This document shows, piece after piece, positions 25,701-32,251 of a DNA stretch of 32,251 bases. The notes beneath the pieces were generated by a model. The model was not told the origin of the DNA, did not search any database, and saw only the letters and a list, made by a program, of their open reading frames with translations. Position 1 is the first letter of the stretch. Every line of letters starts with the position of its first letter. A program made the translations under genes and the position numbers. Source of the stretch: Emiliania huxleyi CCMP1516 (Eukaryota; Haptophyta; Isochrysidales; Noelaerhabdaceae); NCBI RefSeq assembly GCF_000372725.1, contig NW_005200434.1, forward strand, positions 188,372-220,622, read 5' to 3'.

Positions 25701-26301
25701 CCGCCCGAGCCGCTCGAGCTGCCCGTCCCGCTGCCGCCGCGCGCGGGCGCCGCCACGGGCGGGGGGGTGCCGCTGCCGTCGCTCACCTCCGCGCGCGCCC
25801 TGCTCGACGCGCTGGCGCCGCCCCTCTCGCGCGACGAGGAGCTCTATGCCCTCTCGCTCGTCGACTGATCACTAGCTAATTCCTAGCGAATTACTAGCTA
25901 ATTAATAGGAGCTCTATGCCCTCTCGCTCGTCGACTTGCTCAAGTCGACCCTCGGCGAGGAGGCGGCCGCCCTCGCGGCGGGGGACTTGTCGCAGGACCC
26001 CGTCGCGGCCGCGCGCGCCGCGAGGCCCATCCTCGCCGCCGCACTCGAGGCGCAGGGCCCCGCCGCCGCCGACTCAGCCGTGGCGCGCCTCGCGCGCGCG
26101 GCGCTGCAGCTGCTCGAGACGGTCGACGCGCTGCCGTTCGGCGGCGGCGGCCGCGCAGGGGCGGACAGGGGCGCCGACCCGCTCCGGGAGGTGCTCGCCG
26201 GCGTGAGCGACACCGAGCGGGCCGTGCTGCAGGAGGAGCTCGACCGACTCGCTGGCCGGCTGCGCGAGCGGCTCGAGGAGCGGCTGGCGGCGGTTCAGTG
26301 A
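22764..26301 (+). CDS. Plastid-type ABC1/UbiB-family atypical kinase (ABC1K)
   Basis: Ten exons keep one frame (850 residues): 22764-23490, 23560-23660, 23733-23828, 23903-24113, 24199-24262, 24401-24491, 24826-25134, 25205-25291, 25365-25838 and 25909-26301. The leader MSTLIALICVAPAAAFRTG fits plastid import. The ABC1 signature KMGQ (about 167-170, in TYVKMGQMMSVRPDILP), AAASLAQVFRA, the VAVKVQRPGV lysine strand, ELDFKNEA, FFHSDPHPGN and LVLIDFG follow in order, so the catalytic set looks intact. The part after the kinase core (PFSIPPYFALLARAVVTLEGLAL..DPDYGLVLEAYPFVARKLL) matches plastoglobule ABC1 kinases. These regulate prenyl-lipid and quinone metabolism. A C-terminal Pro/Ala-rich extension is added. 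Introns: six GC-AG, one GT-AG and two GA-AG. Most boundaries were chosen by frame and repeat logic without transcripts. Confidence 0.85.
24477..24840 (+). repeat. Exon-derived minisatellite forming ABC1K intron 6
   Basis: Six copies of a coding piece (CCACCTCGCAAACAAGGAC.., encoding HLANKDYAAL) start at 24477, 24538, 24600, 24662, 24724 and 24810. Units 1 and 3 share one spacer (GTACTTAGAGTCAATG) and units 2 and 4 another (GTAATTAGAGTCGATG), so a 124-bp dimer was itself duplicated. The last spacer is longer and AT-rich. Every unit has in-frame stops. Removing 24492-24825 (AAG|GA..AAG|GAC) restores the ABC1 frame exactly. Confidence 0.9.
25120..25208 (+). repeat. Direct repeat and AT-rich filler at ABC1K intron 7
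   Basis: GGCTCGCGCTGCAGGCC (exon 7 end) recurs as GGCTCGCGCTTGCAGGCC at the intron end. Between them is AT-rich sequence with many stops (CAATAATTAATTAATGAGC). Confidence 0.85.
25837..25936 (+). repeat. 30-bp direct repeat and AT-rich filler at ABC1K intron 9
   Basis: Identical 30-bp copies at 25837-25866 and 25907-25936 (AGGAGCTCTATGCCCTCTCG..) bracket a 40-bp filler of CTAGCTAATT-type sequence. Taking out one 70-bp period, 25839-25908, gives a seamless GA-AG intron. Confidence 0.9.
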
Positions 26302-26611
26302 GAGAGTACGCACGGGGAACAAAGGGTGTGTGTGGTACTGATTATCCTATTCCTATTCCGCGTATTTGTCCTACACCAAACATGCAAACAAATATATCAT
26401 ATATGTATGTAAAAGGGAATGCAGTCGAGGAGGAGAGGGGGGGGGAAGGTAGGTAAGGTAAGGTAAACGTCTCCACACACACAAAGTGGTGGGGCAAGGG
26501 GGGGCGACCCTCGCATCTCCACGCCCGGACACGGGCAGGAGCCCCACGGCATTCAAAGTGCAAGCACCGGCCCGGTGCCGTGGGTGAGCAACCTGCACCC
26601 CACTCCTACTC
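26302..26611. other. Intergenic between ABC1K and the retroelement
   Basis: No gene. It contains an AT-rich patch (ATATATCATATATGTATG, about 26392) that may include the ABC1K 3' end, and a short GGTAAGGTAAGGTAA tract at about 26450. Confidence 0.4.
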
Positions 26612-29104
26612 CTATAACACAACCCCCACAGCGTGGTCGTCTACGTGTTCAGAAACACAGCGAGGCGAGGGTGAAGGGGTAGTACCCGGGGTAAGGGGCT
26701 GTGTGGGGCTATCTGTGACTACTCCATCTAGCCTGGGGGGTAGCAGGAGGGGGGGGGCAGAGGGTAAGATATGGGTGAGGCCAGCTACAAGTCGGACGCC
26801 CTCCCGTCGTCGTCGGAATACTCCTCGGAGCGGTCGGCGTCCTCGTCGTCGTCCTCGGTCTGCATTGCCTTTGGGCATGTTGAGGCTCATGGCCTTCGAT
26901 GCCCGCGGCGTGGCCGGGATCTGATGGAAGGCGCTGTTCATGTCAAGCGCGGTCATGAAGCGTGCGCCGCCCAGCCTGTCGAGACATGCTTGCAGGGTGG
27001 GCAGGGGGTAGAACGCAGGCACAGTAGCAGCGTTGACCGTGCGGAAGTCGAAGGCCACCCGGTATCCGCCCTTGGGCTTAGGCACCACCACACAGGCGCA
27101 GCCGTGCGCTTCCTGCGAGGGCACCAGTGCTCCGACCGCAAAGAAGGTCCGCTGCATCTCGAGTATGGCCTCCTTCTGCTCGTGCCCCTGGTTGAAGTAG
27201 GGCTTGTTCTCTATGACCTTCGTCCCGCCCTTTTCTGGGTCGAATTCGGGGCGGAGGGTCACATCGAACACGCCCGCCAGGCAGCTCCCGATGCGGTCCC
27301 CTTTGGGGAACACGTAGCGCCTCCGCTCCGTGTAGGTCTCCATCAGCTGCTTGATGCGCCGCTCGTACGCCTCTGTGTCCACGTCTGCTCCCTCGGGCAT
27401 GGGGTGGGTGGCCCTAGCGACCTCCTCCGCCGACAGCTCGGGTGGCTCGGGCGGCCGCACTGCGTAGTCGAAGTGGCCCTTCTCATCGGGCAGGTAGTAA
27501 CTGCACAGCACGGTGCCCTTTTGCAGGATTAGTTCGCAGGTCTCCTTGACGTCTAGGACGACTTGGAAGTGCCCCCCCATGACTGTGGTCACGTACGTGC
27601 CTATGCCCAGCCGCCCCGCTGCGCAGTCTCGGCCCACGTCGGTGTCGGGCGGCGGCGCCGTGTAGAGGACGCGCCGTCCCTCCAATTGCGCCGGGACGGC
27701 GACTCGCACGATGCCACGCCCGTCCCGACCTTGACGCTGGCCAGCGATCCGCACCTCGTCCGCTGCGCGAGCGGTGGCGGCTCTCTCTGCGTCCGCCGCT
27801 GCCACGCAAGGGTGGGCCGGCAGGAGCGCCCCGCCCTGCTCGAGCTCCGCGAGGTAGCAGAAGCAGAGGTTCGTGCCTGCCTCGACCCGGATCCGGCCGC
27901 CCGTAAGGTTGTCGACCTTGATCGTGATGTGCGAATCCCGGACTCGATGGAGGTTGCTATCCATTTGCGTCTGTAGCTGCAGCGCCGTGCGTGCAAAGAA
28001 GGCGCCCCTCGCCTCGTCGCCGGCTACGTCCTCGCCGGTAAGAGGTATCGGGAGGACGAGCTTACCCTCCATGGCGGGGTGGACCCTGACACGAACGGCG
28101 GTGGTCCCCCACGCCTTGAAGTTCGTGCGCTCGGCGAGCCGGCCCCGCGCGTCTTGCTCCTCTGGCTTTGCGGAGCCCTCGCTTGCAGCCAGGGTGGCGA
28201 GCGGGGTCGGGCCGGCGTCGCCGTACCTCCGCGGGATCCCCCACCGGCTGTCCCAGAACTCGCCCGCCGGCATCAGCTTCGGGAGGGGGCTGCGGTGGGC
28301 GTGGGTGAGCTCTCGAAGGGGGCTGCCCTCGCTGCCGCACGCGTACGCGCCTTCGGCAGCGCATTCGTACATGCGTTTGAGCTTGACGTCCGTGACGATG
28401 TTGGCCCGGTGCAACTCGCCGCCGTGCCGTAGGATGGCGTGATGCTCACCCAACGCTACATCCTTCACGTGAGTGTAGGAAAAGTCGTTGCCAAAGATGC
28501 GAATTTGGTCGTCTCCCTCCGCCACGAGGCCGACATGCTCATAGCGCAATCGCGTCGTTCGCCCACTCTCCAGGTGAGTCGCTGCGATGGCGATTCGCAT
28601 GCGCAGCGTGCCCACGACTCTCCGCGAGCCGACGCCCGAGAGCGTGATTCCGGTGCTCGACCGGTCGATCACCGCGGCGCCCGCCTTGCACATGCGATCT
28701 GCGGTGGCCTCGTCGACGACCGTGACTCCGGCACCAGTGTCGAGGAGCGAGCCCTCCAGTCGGTGGTGCTCGCCCTTTCGGTCCTGGTACGTGAGATCCT
28801 CGAACACAGCGGGTATGCTCGGGACCCGTTTCGAGCCGTGCAGCGGCCCCTCAACGACGTCCGAGGTGCGGAGTTCGCGATCTCTCGGGTCGCTATTGCT
28901 GGCCGCGTGGAGCCATTGCTCGGAGATTGTGTCGCTGATCACACCGTCCTCCGATGGCGGTGCGCTTCCCCAGGACTCCTCTCGCAAGGGGCCAACAGGA
29001 GGAGGCGCGTCCACTGGAAGGGACGCTGCTCCCTCCACTGGAGGGTAGGGTTCCACCCGCGGGCTCGCTCCGTGCGAACTCGCTGTAGGGGTAGTTTCAT
29101 TCAT
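26612..29104 (-). CDS. Truncated retrotransposon polyprotein: protease and partial RT
   Basis: The ORF has about 830 residues from the ATG at 29104. LEGSLLDTGAGVTVVDEAT is a retropepsin-like aspartic protease site (DTGA). About 300 residues of linker follow. The end is the N-terminal part of a Ty3/gypsy-type reverse transcriptase: ACVVVPKPKGGYRVAFDFR, TVPAFYPLPTLQACLDRLGG and MTALDMNSAFHQIP, which holds the first catalytic Asp. The protein then runs out of homology after AMSLNMPKG. The YxDD motif, RNase H and integrase are all missing. In a neighbouring frame an acidic tail (TEDDDEDADRSEEYSDDD) ends at 26785. No LTR, gag or primer site was identified. It is a decayed or captured element fragment, unlikely to move on its own. 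Confidence 0.75.
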   Translation of the reverse strand: MNETTPTASSHGASPRVEPYPPVEGAASLPVDAPPPVGPLREESWGSAPPSEDGVISDTISEQWLHAASNSDPRDRELRTSDVVEGPLHGSKRVPSIPAVFEDLTYQDRKGEHHRLEGSLLDTGAGVTVVDEATADRMCKAGAAVIDRSSTGITLSGVGSRRVVGTLRMRIAIAATHLESGRTTRLRYEHVGLVAEGDDQIRIFGNDFSYTHVKDVALGEHHAILRHGGELHRANIVTDVKLKRMYECAAEGAYACGSEGSPLRELTHAHRSPLPKLMPAGEFWDSRWGIPRRYGDAGPTPLATLAASEGSAKPEEQDARGRLAERTNFKAWGTTAVRVRVHPAMEGKLVLPIPLTGEDVAGDEARGAFFARTALQLQTQMDSNLHRVRDSHITIKVDNLTGGRIRVEAGTNLCFCYLAELEQGGALLPAHPCVAAADAERAATARAADEVRIAGQRQGRDGRGIVRVAVPAQLEGRRVLYTAPPPDTDVGRDCAAGRLGIGTYVTTVMGGHFQVVLDVKETCELILQKGTVLCSYYLPDEKGHFDYAVRPPEPPELSAEEVARATHPMPEGADVDTEAYERRIKQLMETYTERRRYVFPKGDRIGSCLAGVFDVTLRPEFDPEKGGTKVIENKPYFNQGHEQKEAILEMQRTFFAVGALVPSQEAHGCACVVVPKPKGGYRVAFDFRTVNAATVPAFYPLPTLQACLDRLGGARFMTALDMNSAFHQIPATPRASKAMSLNMPKGNADRGRRRGRRPLRGVFRRRREGVRLVAGLTHILPSAPPLLLPPRLDGVVTDSPTQPLTPGTTPSPSPRCVSEHVDDHAVGVVL

Positions 29105-29503
29105 AGCTATGGACCCGCGCGCGCCGCGCAGGCCGATTGCGGGGCTCTCCCACAACCACGCTGACCAGATCCCCGGACCAGCGACAGAGGCGAAACGACA
29201 CTCGGCCCGCCGACACAATTCGGCCACTGGACACCATAACTAAATGCGGCGCAGGCCAATCTCAAGTTCCCTTCTCAATTCTTCGCGGGTTTTGGTGCAG
29301 TCACCTTCCCCCGCGACAGATTTTAAGGAGAGGGGTGTTGATGCGCTATCCATCGCCCACCCTTGGGCGTCCGCCTCTTCCTATCTCTCTTCGCATTCTC
29401 TCTCCGATTCTCGCTGCAACCTTCGTGCCACCTCGCGGTCGCCCTCTTCAATGCTTGGAACGTGAAGCGTCAGCCCCACCGGTATTTCTCGCAATCGAGC
29501 AGA
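29105..29503. other. Intergenic, divergent 5' regions
   Basis: This is shared upstream DNA of the retroelement ORF (-) and the SPT3-like gene (+). The frame of the latter is open back to about 29363 but has no ATG there. No promoter motif is clear. Confidence 0.4.
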
Positions 29504-30757
29504 ATGGCGCGAGAAGCACACCAGCTACGCGACAGCCTCCTCGCGGATCATGGGCCGATGCTGCGCGGCCTGCTGTCGCGGCCGTCCAAGAGCAGCTGCG
29601 AGAAGATGCGTCTCTTCCGCGAGCGCGTCGCCGGCGCGCTCTCCACGCTCGAGGCGGCGGAAGAGAGCCTTCCCGCGCTGGCCGAGCTGCAGCAGCTGCG
29701 CGAGTTCCTCGACGACCTCGCGCGGAAAAACGAGGCCGCCAAGCAAAAGGCGGCGGCCGCCAAGGCCGCCGCCAACCACCAGTACGCTCCTCCGCCGGCG
29801 GCCACCAGCAGCAGCGAGGCTCCGCTGCCCACCGGCGGGAAGCAGAGCCGGGCCGAGGAGGAGAATGCCTCCGGCGCGGCGGGCGCGAGTAGCATGCTCT
29901 CCATCCTGACTAAGCGCCCGCGCGCCGGCAGCGCCGAGGAGGAGGTGGCCAGCTCGCTGGCAAGCGTCATGTACGTACATGGCGACGCGCGCGAGCCGTC
30001 GGCGGGGGCAGTGGAGGAGCTGCTCTCGCACGTCGCGGCGTGGCTCTCGCGCGTCCTTCCACTGGTGCGGCGGCCCGAGGGCGGCATCGCCTTCGAGCGG
30101 CTGGTCGAGCTCTTCCCGCTCGAGGCGGCGAGGCACGCGTCGCTGCTCGCGGCGGCGCGCAAGCAGGCGAGCGCGGATGCGGAGTCGGACCCGTCGAGCA
30201 GCCACGCGCTGCTGGGCGACGAGGTGGAGGAGCGCGAGGCGAGCGACGACGCCGGCGCGGAGCCGGAGGCCGCGGACGAGGCGGCAGGGGCGGGCGGCGA
30301 GGCGGTGGCGGCCGTCGCGGGCTCGAACGAGTCGGAGCGGCGGCGCTTTGCCGACGAGCGGACGGGGCGGATGGACCTGGCCGAGTACGACAAGTACCAC
30401 GCCCGCCGGCGCGCCTCCGGCCTCGGCACCGGCGCCTTCCAGCGCTGGTGCTGCGGCCGGTGGGGCCTCGGCGGCGGAGGGGGCAGAGTGAGCAAGGCCT
30501 TCTCGCTGCTGGGCTGGCTGGCGAGGATGCGCGCGGCGGAGGTGGTGGAGGAGGCGAATCGCGCGGCGCACGGCGGCGCGCTGACTGAGGTGGGCGAGGG
30601 CGCGCCGCTCTCGCGCGAGCGGTACGCCGCAGCGGCGCGCGCAGCGTCAGAGCTGGGCGTGGGGAGGGACGACAACCCGAGCGGGGCCGCGGCGCGGTCG
30701 GCGGTCAGGGTGGGCGAGGATGATGGAGGAGCTCAAGGAGGGCCGCGCCCGTTGTGA
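29504..30757 (+). CDS. SPT3: SPT3-like subunit of the SAGA coactivator
   Basis: The gene appears to be a single exon of 417 residues from the ATG at 29504. The N-terminal 90 residues are helical (MRLFRERVAGALSTLEAAEE, LQQLREFLDDLARKNEAAK) and not typical of SPT3. SSLASVMYVHGDAREPSAG, then VEELLSHVAAWLSRVL, resembles the first histone-fold region of SPT3. The best match is DERTGRMDLAEYDKYHARRR-ASGLGTGAFQRW, the SPT3 DERT..M..EY..Y..RxAS motif, followed by a helix like the ILGFL segment (FSLLGWLARMRAAEVVEEA). SPT3 acts in SAGA to help TBP load at promoters. The middle is Ala/Glu-rich and low complexity. The assignment rests on these motifs only. Confidence 0.6.
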   Translation: MAREAHQLRDSLLADHGPMLRGLLSRPSKSSCEKMRLFRERVAGALSTLEAAEESLPALAELQQLREFLDDLARKNEAAKQKAAAAKAAANHQYAPPPAATSSSEAPLPTGGKQSRAEEENASGAAGASSMLSILTKRPRAGSAEEEVASSLASVMYVHGDAREPSAGAVEELLSHVAAWLSRVLPLVRRPEGGIAFERLVELFPLEAARHASLLAAARKQASADAESDPSSSHALLGDEVEEREASDDAGAEPEAADEAAGAGGEAVAAVAGSNESERRRFADERTGRMDLAEYDKYHARRRASGLGTGAFQRWCCGRWGLGGGGGRVSKAFSLLGWLARMRAAEVVEEANRAAHGGALTEVGEGAPLSRERYAAAARAASELGVGRDDNPSGAAARSAVRVGEDDGGAQGGPRPL

Positions 30758-31134
30758 GCATTTTGAAGTAAATAGCCGCTGATAGAAGAGCAGAGGCCCT
30801 GCGCACTCCGGGCGCAGGTGAAACTCTCTGTGACCGAACGGCCGCAAAACCGGACCACTCTCCGGACTCCGCGCGGCACCGCGCGTCTCCCGCGACGTCA
30901 ATTACTCTTATTCCCGAAACCTGCGTTCCCGAACCCCTCAAGGGATGACTCAAGCTCTCTCAGAGGACAGAGCTCTGTAAATAAATAAAAACGGAGACTT
31001 TTACTAGGAGATGGGAAAAAAGGAACGGGTCCCCGGGGCCCGTGGCCGTGCGATCGTTGTGCAGGGTCTTTTTGTCAAGCTCTCCGAGCTCACAGCTGTC
31101 CTTGTGGCACAGTCTCCTCTCAGATTCTGCAGAT
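30758..31134. other. Convergent 3' regions, no gene seen
   Basis: This lies between the SPT3-like gene (+) and the C2 gene (-). It contains AAATAAATAAAAACGGA (30979-30995), about 220 nt after the SPT3-like stop. Confidence 0.5.
30978..30995 (+). terminator. AATAAATAAAAACGGA motif, possible poly(A) signal
   Basis: Overlapping AATAAA hexamers downstream of the SPT3-like gene. The same extended string occurs at 1662 and 22580. Confidence 0.45.
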
Positions 31135-32230
31135 TCACATCACCACACAGGGAACGATGATTCTCTGCGCCTGCGAGTGCGAGCCGATGCAGCAGATGCA
31201 GCAGCCGGTGCCGTACTGCCGCGTGCTCGCCGGTGCCTCGTCCTCCGGCGCCTCGTCGCTGGGGTCCTGCCCCGCGTCATCATAGCAGGCCTCGAGCAGC
31301 GACGCCTCGAGCAGCGACGCCTTGGTCTCCGCGACGCCCGCCCCCGTCGTGCGGTGGACAACCTCGACCGGCGGGTCTGGCGGCTGCGCGGTTGGCGAAG
31401 AATCCCACACTTCAAACGTCACCGCCGCCGGCCGCCACTCGACGCGAAGGTACACTGTCCCGCGGCCGGGAGGAGACAAGGGCAGCACGAGGTCGGCAGC
31501 GTCTTCGTCGGCGAGCGCCTATGGCGTGGAGGGGAGGTTCGAACGAGTCGCTGCAGCGGAGGGCCTTCTGTCGCCCAAGCACCGGCAATAGCGACGCCGA
31601 GACCGTTCCGAGCACGTCGTCCGAGGAGGAGAGGAGCTCGCGGATCTTCTTCGTGTCGCGGTCCATGATGGTCACAGTCAGAGGGTGGCGAAGCACTTCG
31701 CGGAACGCGATGCCGCCAGCGAGCCGCAGGGTCTCCTCCCAGGTTGGAGAAAGACTCGACTTGACGGTGCTACTCGTGGCGGGCGCGCCTCCTGCCGCGG
31801 CCACGACGGCGTACGGGTCAGAGCTTCCACCGAGCACTCGCACGTCGGCTCGGCGCAGGCCCGTCGCTCGTCGGAGCGTGATGACCAGCGAACCCTGCTG
31901 GTTCAGGCGCAGCTCTGACACGCCGTCGGTGCAACATTCACACGCCGGCTCGGAGGGCGCTGGCTTCCGCGAGCGTGGGAAGAAGCGTGGCGACCTCATT
32001 GCATTCTTCGAGCGGAGACTGACCGCCGCCGACGATAGAGCAGCATGTGCGTCCAGCGGAGGCGGCGGCGACGAGCTAGGCGGCGGTGGTGGATGACGAT
32101 GGAGGGCCGAGATGCTCACCCGTGGAGTCCAACGCCCGCCTCTATCGCCTCCGTCCGCTGTTTGCCGCTGCTCCGAGCCGGCAGGCGGCGTCGTCCGTTT
32201 GGGTGCGGTACGTGGGAGCGGAAGCCGCAT
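31135..32230 (-). CDS. C2-domain protein with Cys-rich C-terminus
   Basis: Exons 32230-31565 and 31518-31135 are joined across a very short 46-nt GC-AG intron and give 349 residues. A Pro/Ser-rich, basic N-terminus (uncertain start; Met at about residue 78 is an alternative) leads to a C2 domain: GSLVITLRRATGL, SDPYAVVAAAGG, STVKSSLSPTWEETL, LTVTIMDRD, DDVLG and, after the intron, GTVYLRVEWRP. C2 domains bind membranes, often with calcium; Asp at SDPY and MDRD fit the calcium sites. The tail holds a duplicated SLLEA piece (15-bp tandem at 31291-31320), an acidic stretch, and a CCICC cluster that may be lipidated. The partner and target membrane are unknown. Confidence 0.75.
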
Positions 32231-32251
32231 CAGAAGGGAGCCAGCGACGAC

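Noticed and set aside
26840..26880. Programmed frameshift at CCCAAAGG in the retroelement leading to the acidic tail
   Set aside because: The needed shift does not fit a standard minus-one slippery heptamer in the reading frame, and the element is truncated anyway.

Overview
This is nuclear DNA of a GC-rich eukaryotic microalga. Genes lie on both strands, are split by short introns, and several carry AATAAA-type signals downstream. Two proteins point to a complex red-lineage plastid: a PAM68-type photosystem II assembly factor, and an ABC1 kinase whose leader ends in a hydrophobic segment followed by a Phe (CVAPAAAF), like an ASAFAP signal. A haptophyte is the best guess. A pelagophyte is possible, and the splice sites resemble those described for dinoflagellates. 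No species can be named from the sequence.

Layout: 1-1305 (+) 3' end of a Pro-rich Hint (hedgehog/intein) domain protein; 1860-2927 (+) a glycosyltransferase-like protein; 3390-4850 repeats and weak ORFs; 4758-5572 (-) a Tudor-like protein with a frameshifting 11-bp duplication; 5848-6726 (-) PAM68; 6766-7441 an inverted-repeat element next to the PAM68 start; 7743-8216 (-) a small secreted acidic protein; 9353-10039 (+) a phosphoribosyltransferase; 10399-11160 (+) a BspA-type leucine-rich repeat protein; 11160-13260 palindromes and a weak acidic ORF; 13291-13843 a MITE-like element; 13876-15844 (-) PGAM5 phosphatase in five exons; 16793-19673 (+) a large ankyrin protein with an internal tandem duplication and a frameshift; 20070-21151 a hAT-like element carrying an AP2-like gene; 21640-22154 an internally deleted copy of the ankyrin gene; 22764-26301 (+) an ABC1 kinase in ten exons; 26612-29104 (-) a truncated retrotransposon protease/RT gene; 29504-30757 (+) an SPT3-like SAGA subunit; 31135-32230 (-) a C2-domain protein. 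These are independent single genes, not an operon or pathway cluster.

Two things stand out. (1) Positions 20070-21151 form a complete small transposon: perfect 20-bp terminal inverted repeats starting CAAGGACTC, an 8-bp target duplication GACCCCAG, many GATACAC/GTGTATC subterminal repeats, and a two-exon AP2-like gene as its only cargo. (2) The introns are unusual. Of 19 that I could model by reading-frame continuity, about 12 begin GC, 5 GT and 2 GA. All end AG followed by an exonic G, and many are bounded by direct repeats of exon sequence (up to 38 bp), so the intron start looks like a copy of the next exon's start. In the ABC1 kinase one intron is a minisatellite built from a repeated exon piece, and three introns carry AT-rich, stop-dense filler. 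This suggests ongoing intron birth by local tandem duplication.
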